Positions 1 through 5,092 of a stretch of DNA of 5,092 bases are shown one piece after another. Within the stretch, counting starts at the first letter, position 1, and each line of letters begins with the position of its first letter. Origin of the DNA: Bacillota bacterium (lineage in GTDB: Bacteria > Bacillota > Sulfobacillia > JAJZYS01 > JAJYTV01); NCBI GenBank assembly GCA_021786135.1, contig JAJYNV010000301.1, positions 1 to 5,092 on the forward strand, written 5' to 3'. Position numbers and translations under genes: made by a program. Below the pieces are notes generated by a model. It did not search any database. It worked only from the letters and a program-made list of their open reading frames with translations, and was not told the origin of the DNA.

Positions 1-344
1 CCGACAACGAGACTATCGCGCGAGCCATGGGGATCGACGTCGACAAGGCGTTCATCTTCGCCTTCGCACTCGGCTCTTTCCTCGCGGGGCTGGGCGGGGT
101 GATGGGCGGTCCGATCCTGGGTGTGGAGCCTTCGCTCTCCGGAGTCGTGCTGCCTCTCTCGATCGCGGTCGTTATCGTCGGGGGGCTGGGCAGCTTGAAG
201 GGGGCGCTGGCAGGGGCCCTGTTCGTGGGGCTGGCGGACAATTTCGGGCGCGCCCTCTTCCCCGAATTCGCCTACTTCACGCTGTTCGTCCCGATGGTCG
301 CGATTCTGGCCTTCAGGCCTCAGGGCCTCTTTGGCCGAGCGTAG
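1..344 (+). CDS. livH: LivH-type branched-chain amino acid/amide ABC transporter permease, C-terminal part
   Basis: Inner-membrane permease subunit of a HAAT-type ABC importer, which pairs with LivM to form the channel. Only the last 113 codons are visible. The frame is open from base 3, before the first ATG at 27, so the gene starts off the window. The text around that ATG (ETIARAMGIDVDKAF) matches the cytoplasmic coupling region of LivH proteins (family form: alpha-helix, then MGI-x-V), so 27 is internal and not a start. Next come a hydrophobic helix with LAGLGGVMGGP, the conserved VVIVGGLGSLKGALAG segment and a last membrane helix ending in RPQGLFG, the usual LivH C-terminus. The stop is TAG. 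The next gene starts 10 bases later, so the two are surely co-transcribed. The symbol names the family; the actual substrate is unknown. Confidence 0.93.
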   Translation, partial: DNETIARAMGIDVDKAFIFAFALGSFLAGLGGVMGGPILGVEPSLSGVVLPLSIAVVIVGGLGSLKGALAGALFVGLADNFGRALFPEFAYFTLFVPMVAILAFRPQGLFGRA

Positions 345-350
345 AGGGTG
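344..350 (+). promoter_or_regulatory. Ribosome binding site of the LivM gene
   Basis: The purine-rich GAGGGTG overlaps the last base of the upstream TAG. Its GAGG core lies 7 bases before the ATG at 355, which favours that start over the in-frame ATG at 364. The overlap with the previous stop suggests coupled translation of the two permease genes. Confidence 0.6.
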
Positions 351-354
351 ATGG

Positions 355-1380
355 ATGATTACGATGTCCCTCCTCCGAAGCCGGAAGAAGACCATGATAG
401 TGGCCGTTGTCGCGGTGATAGCTCTGCTGCTCATTCCGAGCGTGACGCAGTCGAGGTACTACGTCAATCTGGCCGTGCAGTGCATGATCTGGGCGCTGTT
501 CGCGATGAGCCTCGACCTGCTCGTGGGCTACCTCGGGCACGCATCTTTCGGCCACGCGGCCTTCCTCGGCGTGGCGGGCTACGCCGTCGCGATCCTGAAC
601 GTCACCTTCAAGTGGGATCCGCTCGCGGCAGCCGGGGGCGCGCTGGTGGCGGCGTTCGTGCTGGCCATGATCTTCGGTGCGGTGGTATCGCACGTCACGG
701 GGATCTACTACACCATCGTGAACTTCGCGCTCGCGCAAACGATGTGGGGACTCGCATACCAGTGGTACTCGCTGACGGGCGGTGATAACGGGGTGCGTGG
801 CGTGGCGCGGCCGTCGATCTTCGGGATAGCCTCCGGTGGCACAAATGCCTTCTTCTACTTCGTGGCCGTCATCTTCGTAGTCTGCACTTTGTTGCTCCTG
901 CTCGTCGTCTCCTCTCCGTTCGGTCTGACGATGCGCGGAATCAAGCAGACGCAGTCCCGGATGCGCGTTCTGGGTTACAACGTGTGGCTGCACAAGTACA
1001 TCGCCTACGTCATCGCCGGAACCTTCGCGGGGGTCGCGGGGATAATGCAGTCATATTTCGACCAGTTCATCGGCCCCGGGCAGGTCTCCATGATGACTTC
1101 GGCAAAGGTGGTGCTGATGGTCATCGTTGGAGGCGCCGGGACTCTCCTCGGCCCGCTTTTCGGTGGCGTTCTCGTGGTGATTATCCAGAACGCTGTGAGC
1201 GCCTTCACCGACCGGTGGATGATGGTGCTGGGCGTCATGTACGTGATCATAGTCGTGTTCGTGCCCGGCGGGCTCATGGGCTTGTACCGGAGGATCGCGC
1301 GCAGGTCGGCCGGGCCGGCACGGATACCGGTGGCGGCCAGCGGCCCTGCCGACGGAGGCGTCGTCGGCAGTCCCGTTTAG
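355..1380 (+). CDS. livM: LivM-type branched-chain amino acid/amide ABC transporter permease
   Basis: Second inner-membrane permease of the HAAT importer, 341 residues, a normal length for LivM. It starts with a short basic N-terminus (RSRKK, 8-12) and a first membrane helix at about 14-30. The LivM signature follows at 54-77 (LLVGYLGHASFGHAAF then LGVAGYA), and the conserved LTGGDNG turn at 140-146. The cytoplasmic coupling region that contacts the ATPase is at about 187-229 (MRGIKQTQSRMRVLGYN, then a helix ending FAGVAG), and the VGGAGTLLGPLFGG segment at 258-271. The last helix ends in VPGGLMGLYRR. A tail of about 28 residues rich in Gly, Ala and Pro follows, predicted to be cytoplasmic and disordered; it is longer than usual and has no recognisable motif. 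It sits 10 bases after the LivH-type gene and 69 bases before the binding-protein gene. Stop is TAG. Family assignment is firm; substrate is not known. Confidence 0.95.
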   Translation: MITMSLLRSRKKTMIVAVVAVIALLLIPSVTQSRYYVNLAVQCMIWALFAMSLDLLVGYLGHASFGHAAFLGVAGYAVAILNVTFKWDPLAAAGGALVAAFVLAMIFGAVVSHVTGIYYTIVNFALAQTMWGLAYQWYSLTGGDNGVRGVARPSIFGIASGGTNAFFYFVAVIFVVCTLLLLLVVSSPFGLTMRGIKQTQSRMRVLGYNVWLHKYIAYVIAGTFAGVAGIMQSYFDQFIGPGQVSMMTSAKVVLMVIVGGAGTLLGPLFGGVLVVIIQNAVSAFTDRWMMVLGVMYVIIVVFVPGGLMGLYRRIARRSAGPARIPVAASGPADGGVVGSPV

Positions 1381-1436
1381 GCGGGCGTTTCCATGGGCGC
1401 AATGCGCGAAGGGGATCTCGCGCTGCCAAATACGGT

Positions 1437-1444
1437 GAGGAGGA
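1437..1444 (+). promoter_or_regulatory. Strong ribosome binding site fixing the binding-protein start
   Basis: GAGGAGGA lies 5 bases before the ATG at 1450. It places the start there, directly before a basic n-region and a lipoprotein signal. The in-frame ATGs at 1393 and 1402 would add up to 19 charged or polar residues ahead of the signal peptide and have no comparable site. Confidence 0.85.
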
Positions 1445-1449
1445 CAAGC

Positions 1450-2832
1450 ATGCGAGGAAGAAAACGTCTTGGCGTCTTTTCTCTGGTCGTACTGGCGAGT
1501 CTGATGTTGGGCCTCGTGGGATGTGGCGGTTCGACGCCACCTCCTGCACCGACGGCCGCTCCTCCGGCGCCTGCGAAGGCCGCTGCCCCGGCGGCGCCCG
1601 CGCCAACCACGGCAGCCCCAGCCGCGGCAGCGCCGACAACGGCGGCAGCGCCGGCAGCGGCAGCCCCGGCCACCGGCGCCCCCATCAAGATCGGCTTCTT
1701 CGTGGGTCTGACGGGCGCCTTCGCCGCGGCGGCAGCGGACATGCGCGACGGCCTGATGCTCTATCTCGAGCAGCACGGCAACTCTCTCGGCGGCCACCCG
1801 GTTTCCGTAGTCGTCGAGGACACGGCGAGCGACCCCGCGACCGCCCTCCAGAAGGCGCGGAAGCTGGTGGAGCAGGACAATGTCAACTTGTTGATGGGGC
1901 CTCTGACCGCGGCTGAGGCGTACGCCGCAGCCGGGTTTGCCACCACCAACAAGATAATCGACTGGATGCCCGTTCCGTCCGCGGACGACCTCACGCAGCG
2001 CCAGACCAGCCCCTACGTCATTCGGTCTGGTTGGACCAGCAGCCAGCCCAGCCACCCGTTCGCGGACTACGTCTACAACAAGTTGGGCTACAAGAAGATC
2101 TTCGCCGTCGGCATGGACTACGCCTTCGGATACGAGGTGGTCGGTGGGTTCCAGCAGCGGTTCGAGGATCTCGGTGGCAAGATCGTCAAGAAGATCTGGA
2201 CGCCTATCGGCCAGCCCGACTACGGAGCTACCATGGCGCAGATCCCAACCGACGTGGATGCGGTCTTCGCCTTGATGGCGGGTGGCGACGGCACCAGGTT
2301 CATCCCGGCGTACGCGCAATACGGGCTGAAGGGAAAGATCCCGCTGATCGGCGGCGGCACGTTGACCGACGAGAACGTGATCCGGTCACTGGCCAACCCG
2401 AATGACGCTGTTGGGATTATCACCCCGCTGCACTACAGCCAGGCGCTTCAGACGCCCGAGGCTCAGGCGTTCATCAAGGCGTTCGAATCCAAGTACAACA
2501 AGTTGGCTTCCTACTACGCCGAGAACACCTACTCTGCCGCCCTGGAGCTCGACGCGGTCCTCAAGGCCGTGGGCGCCGACTACAAGGATCCGGCGAAGGT
2601 CCAGACCGCCTACAAGGCGTTGAAGATCACCGTACCGCGCGGGCCGATCACCATCGACGACTACGGCAATCCCATCCAGAACATCTACATCAGGAAGACC
2701 GAGTTGGTCAACGGCAAGCTGCAGAACACCGTGATCGATACCATTCCGAGCGTGTCGCAGTTCGGTCCGTACGATCCCAAGACCTTCCTGGCGCATCCGG
2801 TCTACAGCCGGGATTACCCGCCGGTGAGGTAG
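1450..2832 (+). CDS. HAAT-type ABC transporter substrate-binding lipoprotein (LivJ/LivK-like)
   Basis: Membrane-anchored solute receptor that delivers ligand to the LivH/LivM permeases; 460 residues. Residues 1-25 are a lipoprotein signal: basic MRGRKR, a hydrophobic core, and lipobox LVGC with the lipidated Cys at 25. Residues 26-78 are an Ala/Pro/Thr-rich tether. The type 1 periplasmic-binding fold starts at 79 (IKIGFFVGLTGAFA) with typical landmarks: VVEDTASDPATALQKARKLV at 121-140, LLMGP at 147-151, LTQR at 181-184 (as in E. coli LivJ), VGMDYAFGYEV at 220-230, and a C-terminal lobe with YAENTYSAALELDAV at 356-370. By-eye comparison with LivJ suggests that the Glu and Tyr that bind the amino-acid ligand are not conserved (near 301-307 and 275-279), so the ligand may be something else, such as an amide, urea-like or aromatic compound. 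It follows livM by 69 bases and precedes the M24 gene by 51, consistent with one operon. Stop is TAG. Confidence 0.93.
   Translation: MRGRKRLGVFSLVVLASLMLGLVGCGGSTPPPAPTAAPPAPAKAAAPAAPAPTTAAPAAAAPTTAAAPAAAAPATGAPIKIGFFVGLTGAFAAAAADMRDGLMLYLEQHGNSLGGHPVSVVVEDTASDPATALQKARKLVEQDNVNLLMGPLTAAEAYAAAGFATTNKIIDWMPVPSADDLTQRQTSPYVIRSGWTSSQPSHPFADYVYNKLGYKKIFAVGMDYAFGYEVVGGFQQRFEDLGGKIVKKIWTPIGQPDYGATMAQIPTDVDAVFALMAGGDGTRFIPAYAQYGLKGKIPLIGGGTLTDENVIRSLANPNDAVGIITPLHYSQALQTPEAQAFIKAFESKYNKLASYYAENTYSAALELDAVLKAVGADYKDPAKVQTAYKALKITVPRGPITIDDYGNPIQNIYIRKTELVNGKLQNTVIDTIPSVSQFGPYDPKTFLAHPVYSRDYPPVR
1525..1683 (+). repeat. Low-complexity Ala/Pro/Thr linker coding tract in the binding lipoprotein
   Basis: These 53 codons (residues 26-78) are almost entirely Ala, Pro, Thr and Gly, and the DNA is extremely GC-rich. 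Two adjacent degenerate units are visible, at 1600-1629 (APTTAAPAAA) and 1630-1668 (APTTAAAPAAAAP). Synonymous codons differ between the units (cca/ccg, acc/aca), so the tract is not a fresh exact duplication. The likely role is a flexible, extended tether holding the binding domain away from the membrane. Confidence 0.85.
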
Positions 2833-2869
2833 CGAGGTTCGGGCGGCAGTCTTAGGCAAAGCAACGCTT

Positions 2870-2874
2870 GGAGG
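2870..2874 (+). promoter_or_regulatory. Ribosome binding site fixing the M24 gene start
   Basis: GGAGG directly abuts an in-frame TTG at 2875, which leaves no spacer for that codon. The in-frame ATG at 2884 is 9 bases downstream, a normal distance, so 2884 is taken as the start. Confidence 0.75.
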
Positions 2875-2883
2875 TTGGATCCC

Positions 2884-4206
2884 ATGCAGTACGGAAGGTA
2901 CACGGTTGACTATGAGTTCCGCCCCTACGATCCGGAGCGCATGCGTAACGAGAGGGTGGCGAGGGCTCAGGCAGCACTGAAGAAGTACGGCTTAGGTGCG
3001 ATGATTCTCTACGACTACGATTATCATCGCTACCTCGGCTATTACTCCTTCCACCAGTACGCCAGGCGCAGGCTGGGCACGTTCGTTCTCTTGATTCAGG
3101 GCGAAGGCCTTCCTTACGTCCCCGTCGATCACCTGAATGGCGCGTGGGAGCGGCTCCGGATGCCCTGGTTTGAAGGCAAGATGGTGCTGAAGACGTCCAA
3201 GGTCTACCAGCTCTGCCAGGGTCTCCCCGATGCGCCGGAGTTCATGCCCCGCTATTTCGACGAGACCTGCGATGAGATCAAGGCCCTGCTGAAGAAGCAT
3301 GAGGTCTTCGACATGCCCTGCGGCATCGACATCGCAAGCGCCAACATGCTCGAGGCCTGCAAGCGGGCGGGGATCAACATCGTCGACGGCAACACCTGCA
3401 TGGTCGATGCGATCAAGGTCAAGACCCAGGATGAGATCCACTGCCTGCGGAATGCAGGCGTCATCGGCGAGGCCGCCCACTGGGATGTATGTCAGGCTCT
3501 GCGGCCCGGCATGACCGAGCTGGAGATTGCCGGAGTTGCCGCAAACGCTTGCTTCAAGCATGGAGCGGAGGAGCTGGAAGGCCCCAGCTTCGTAGTCTGC
3601 ACCGGGGAAAGATCGGGCTACGGCGTGCCAAATATGCCCACCGATCGGATGGTGAGACCTGGCGACATGGTCGTCCTGGATATCAATGGCGTGAGTTTTC
3701 AGGGCTATCGCACCTGTTTCTATCGCACCTATCTCGTAGGAGACAAGCCAACCGAATTCCAGAAGGATGTGTACAACGTCTGCTACGAGGCTTTGATAGC
3801 CCTGACCAACTCGTTCAAGCCCGGCATCACTACCGCGGACGTACAGCAGGAATGGCTGAGGAAGGGCGATGCGCCGGGTCTGTGGGGACGCATACCGAAG
3901 TGGCCTGAGCCGGGACGGTATTTCTACGGCTCAACAGCCCACCCGATCGGGCTGCGCTCGGGCGATCCGGGTGCCACCGTTCCCGGGGCCAGCGGCCAGT
4001 TCATGGGTGATTTCCCCGCAGGGAAGCTCGAGCCGAACATGACCTTCGCTGTCGAGGCGGGCTGCTTTACGTGGCTTGGAGACAGATGGGCCAAGGACGG
4101 CGTGAAGATCGAGCACTGCGGTGTGGTCACCGAGGACGGGTTCGAAGTCTTCTACCGGTTCCCAGGAAAAGAGCTGATCGTCTGCGGACTGCCCGGCGTC
4201 TACTAG
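2884..4206 (+). CDS. M24 family (creatinase/prolidase-fold) hydrolase with divergent active site
   Basis: Pita-bread-fold protein of 440 residues, close to the length of prolidases and creatinases. An N-terminal creatinase-like domain covers about residues 18-155 (MRNERVARAQAALKKYG start). The M24 domain covers about 175-425, opening with AIKVKTQDEIHCLRNAG. Of the five classical metal ligands (Asp, Asp, His, Glu, Glu), four are visible: Asp266 (VVLDING), His353 (AHPIGL), Glu391 (VEAG) and Glu410 (KIEHCG). The second Asp, normally in an SDxTRT motif, is Cys278 (RTCFYRT). The upstream catalytic His of the HxxP loop is absent (GVPNMPTDR, Asn250), and so is the second His after HGIGL. Creatinase, which uses no metal, has also lost the second Asp (TALERT), so C-N hydrolase activity is an alternative to peptidase activity. 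The protein has 14 Cys. There is no signal peptide, so it is probably cytoplasmic. It lies 51 bases after the binding-protein gene. The family is firm; the reaction is open. Confidence 0.92.
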   Translation: MQYGRYTVDYEFRPYDPERMRNERVARAQAALKKYGLGAMILYDYDYHRYLGYYSFHQYARRRLGTFVLLIQGEGLPYVPVDHLNGAWERLRMPWFEGKMVLKTSKVYQLCQGLPDAPEFMPRYFDETCDEIKALLKKHEVFDMPCGIDIASANMLEACKRAGINIVDGNTCMVDAIKVKTQDEIHCLRNAGVIGEAAHWDVCQALRPGMTELEIAGVAANACFKHGAEELEGPSFVVCTGERSGYGVPNMPTDRMVRPGDMVVLDINGVSFQGYRTCFYRTYLVGDKPTEFQKDVYNVCYEALIALTNSFKPGITTADVQQEWLRKGDAPGLWGRIPKWPEPGRYFYGSTAHPIGLRSGDPGATVPGASGQFMGDFPAGKLEPNMTFAVEAGCFTWLGDRWAKDGVKIEHCGVVTEDGFEVFYRFPGKELIVCGLPGVY

Positions 4207-4234
4207 CTAGGTAGGGCAGAAACCGCAAGGAACG

Positions 4235-4269
4235 GAGGGAGGAGGGGAGACTATCTCCCCTCCTCCCTC
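4235..4269 (+). terminator. Perfect 16-bp hairpin after the M24 gene, without a T-tract
   Basis: Bases 4235-4250 and 4254-4269 are exact reverse complements, separated by the 3-base loop CTA. The left arm is all purine and the right arm all pyrimidine. It starts 28 bases after the M24 stop and ends 67 bases before the next start. No run of T follows, so it is not a classical intrinsic terminator for the + strand. It could be a partial terminator, a transcript-stabilising 3' hairpin or an RNase-blocking element that lowers expression of the downstream hydrolase relative to the transporter genes. The structure is certain; its role as a terminator is inference. Confidence 0.6.
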
Positions 4270-4311
4270 ACTGGGATGCCGGCCCGCAGACCCCTTTCGG
4301 CAATAGAGAGG

Positions 4312-4346
4312 CTTCAGTATTTGGGGCTGAGCGAATATGACTGAAG
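4312..4346 (+). promoter_or_regulatory. Possible hairpin enclosing the start codon of the CocE-type gene
   Basis: CTTCAGT at 4312-4318 is the exact reverse complement of ACTGAAG at 4340-4346. The 21-base loop holds the only Shine-Dalgarno-like run (GGGG, 4323-4326) and the ATG at 4337. If it forms in the mRNA it could modulate translation. Seven base pairs with a 21-base loop is modest and may be chance. Confidence 0.25.
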
Positions 4347-5092
4347 AGATGAGAGAGAAGACCGTCGCCGCGGACAACATGCGGATCGACTGGGACCTGC
4401 CCATTCCAATGGATGATGGCATCGTCCTGCGGGCCGATGTCTACCGTCCAATCGATGATGGCAGGTACCCGGTTATTCTCTCCTATGGACCCTACGGCAA
4501 GGGTCTGCCTTTCCAAGTGGGCTATAAGGACCAGTGGCGGCTGATGGCCACGCAATACCCCGACGTCATCGCCGGTTCCACCAACAAGTACCAGAACTGG
4601 GAGGTGGCGGATCCGGAGAAGTGGGTGTGCGAGGGATACGTCTGCGTGCGTGTGGACTCCCGAGGCGCCGGACGCTCGCCGGGCGTGATCGACTGCTGGT
4701 CGGCACGCGAGACGCGGGACATCTACGACTGCATCGAGTGGGCGGCGGGACGGGAGTGGAGCACCGGCAAGGTCGGCATGCTCGGCATCTCTTACTACGC
4801 GATGAACCAGTGGCAGGTCGCCTCCCTTCAGCCGCCTCACCTCGCCGCGATCTGCACCTGGGAAGGCGCCTCGGACTACTACCGCGAGTTTGCGCGGCAC
4901 GGTGGCATCCTTTGCGACTTTCTCGGCAATTGGTACAGAGTCCAAGTCGAGACGGTCCAGCACGGTCTCGGCGAGCGCGGCCCAGTCGACCCCAATAGCG
5001 GCCTGCTCGTCGCCGGGCCGGAGACGCTGCCGGACGGTGATCTTGCCAGGGGCCGCACCGATATCAATGCGCTGCTCCTCGCGCATCCCTTC
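4337..5092 (+). CDS. CocE/NonD family hydrolase (X-Pro dipeptidyl-peptidase S15-like), N-terminal part
   Basis: Alpha/beta-hydrolase that uses a Ser-His-Asp triad to cleave esters or amides; characterised relatives include cocaine esterase. 252 codons are open to the last base of the window, so the C-terminus, with the triad Asp and His and the jelly-roll domain, lies outside. The visible order fits the family: a strand pair with PMDDGIVLRADVYRP (24-38), then YGPYGKG with Tyr53 at the position of the oxyanion-hole Tyr of CocE, DSRGAGRSPG (107-116), the nucleophile elbow GMLGISYYAMNQW with Ser152, and then TWEGASDYYREFARHGG, typical of this subfamily. The usual GxSYxG elbow ends in Ala here. 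There is no signal peptide, so it is probably cytoplasmic. The start at 4337 is chosen from the weak GGGG site 10 bases upstream; ATGs at 4349 and 4379 are alternatives. It may share the upstream operon or be partly insulated by the hairpin 67 bases upstream. Confidence 0.92.
   Translation, partial: MTEEMREKTVAADNMRIDWDLPIPMDDGIVLRADVYRPIDDGRYPVILSYGPYGKGLPFQVGYKDQWRLMATQYPDVIAGSTNKYQNWEVADPEKWVCEGYVCVRVDSRGAGRSPGVIDCWSARETRDIYDCIEWAAGREWSTGKVGMLGISYYAMNQWQVASLQPPHLAAICTWEGASDYYREFARHGGILCDFLGNWYRVQVETVQHGLGERGPVDPNSGLLVAGPETLPDGDLARGRTDINALLLAHPF

Noticed and set aside
1404..1423. Inverted repeat GCGCGA/TCGCGC with an 8-base loop between livM and the binding-protein gene
   Set aside because: Only 6 bp in very GC-rich DNA, with no T-tract; expected by chance and not enough to call an attenuator.
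1393..1449. N-terminal extension of the binding protein from the ATG at 1393
   Set aside because: It would put 19 polar residues before the lipoprotein signal and has no good ribosome site, whereas GAGGAGGA sits 5 bases before the ATG at 1450.
1540..1683. Possible tandem repeat array or CRISPR-like repeat
   Set aside because: The repetition is in-frame Ala/Pro/Thr coding low complexity with variable unit length and no spacers.
984..1916. Second + strand frame overlapping the end of livM and the start of the binding-protein gene
   Set aside because: Arg- and Gly-rich translation typical of a shifted GC-rich frame; it conflicts with the LivM C-terminus and the lipoprotein signal.
1051..2319. 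Long antisense open frame (422 codons) across livM and the binding-protein gene
   Set aside because: Its product is Arg/His/Gly-rich with no family signature, and it lies opposite two well-supported genes. GC-rich codon structure leaves such frames open.
4270..4336. Possible promoter for the CocE-type gene
   Set aside because: No -35/-10 pair of convincing sequence and spacing was found; AT-rich bits such as CAGTAT are isolated.
4268..5086. Antisense open frame (272 codons) opposite the CocE-type gene
   Set aside because: The + strand frame from 4337 carries clear CocE/NonD motifs in the correct order. The antisense product has none and is a compositional shadow.

Overview
This window looks like part of a bacterial chromosome from a GC-rich organism. 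All the genes read left to right on the + strand and are tightly packed. Five protein-coding genes are visible: three intact and one cut at each edge. The best taxonomic guess is an uncultivated Chloroflexota lineage (Dehalococcoidia/SAR202-like). It rests on the GC-rich coding style, on the binding lipoprotein with a short lipobox and a very long Ala/Pro/Thr linker, and on the mix of a Liv-type importer with M24 and CocE/NonD hydrolases. This is inference; no rRNA or other marker gene is present.

Layout: (1) 1-344, the C-terminal part of a LivH-type ABC permease, 5' end off the window. (2) 355-1380, a complete LivM-type permease, 10 bases after the previous stop. (3) 1450-2832, a lipoprotein periplasmic-binding protein of the hydrophobic amino acid/amide (HAAT) type. 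A good Shine-Dalgarno sequence fixes its start at 1450, not at the upstream in-frame ATG at 1393. (4) 2884-4206, a creatinase/prolidase-fold (M24) protein with several altered active-site positions. (5) A 130-base gap with a perfect 16-bp homopurine/homopyrimidine hairpin (4235-4269). (6) 4337-5092, the N-terminal 252 residues of a CocE/NonD-type serine hydrolase, open at the right edge. No stretch over 300 bases lacks a gene.

How the genes may work together: the binding protein would capture a small solute outside the membrane and pass it to the two permeases. The ATPase subunits (LivG/LivF) are not in view and may lie upstream of base 1. The two hydrolase-type genes that follow suggest the solute carries an amide, C-N or ester bond cleaved after import. 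By eye the binding protein lacks the acidic and tyrosine residues that LivJ uses for amino-acid ligands, so the solute is probably not a plain branched-chain amino acid. The most interesting points are the remodelled M24 active site (a metal-ligand Asp replaced by Cys, two conserved His missing, 14 Cys overall), the coupling of transporter and hydrolases, and the hairpin between the M24 and hydrolase genes. No RNA gene, CRISPR array, insertion sequence, phage feature or convincing promoter was seen.
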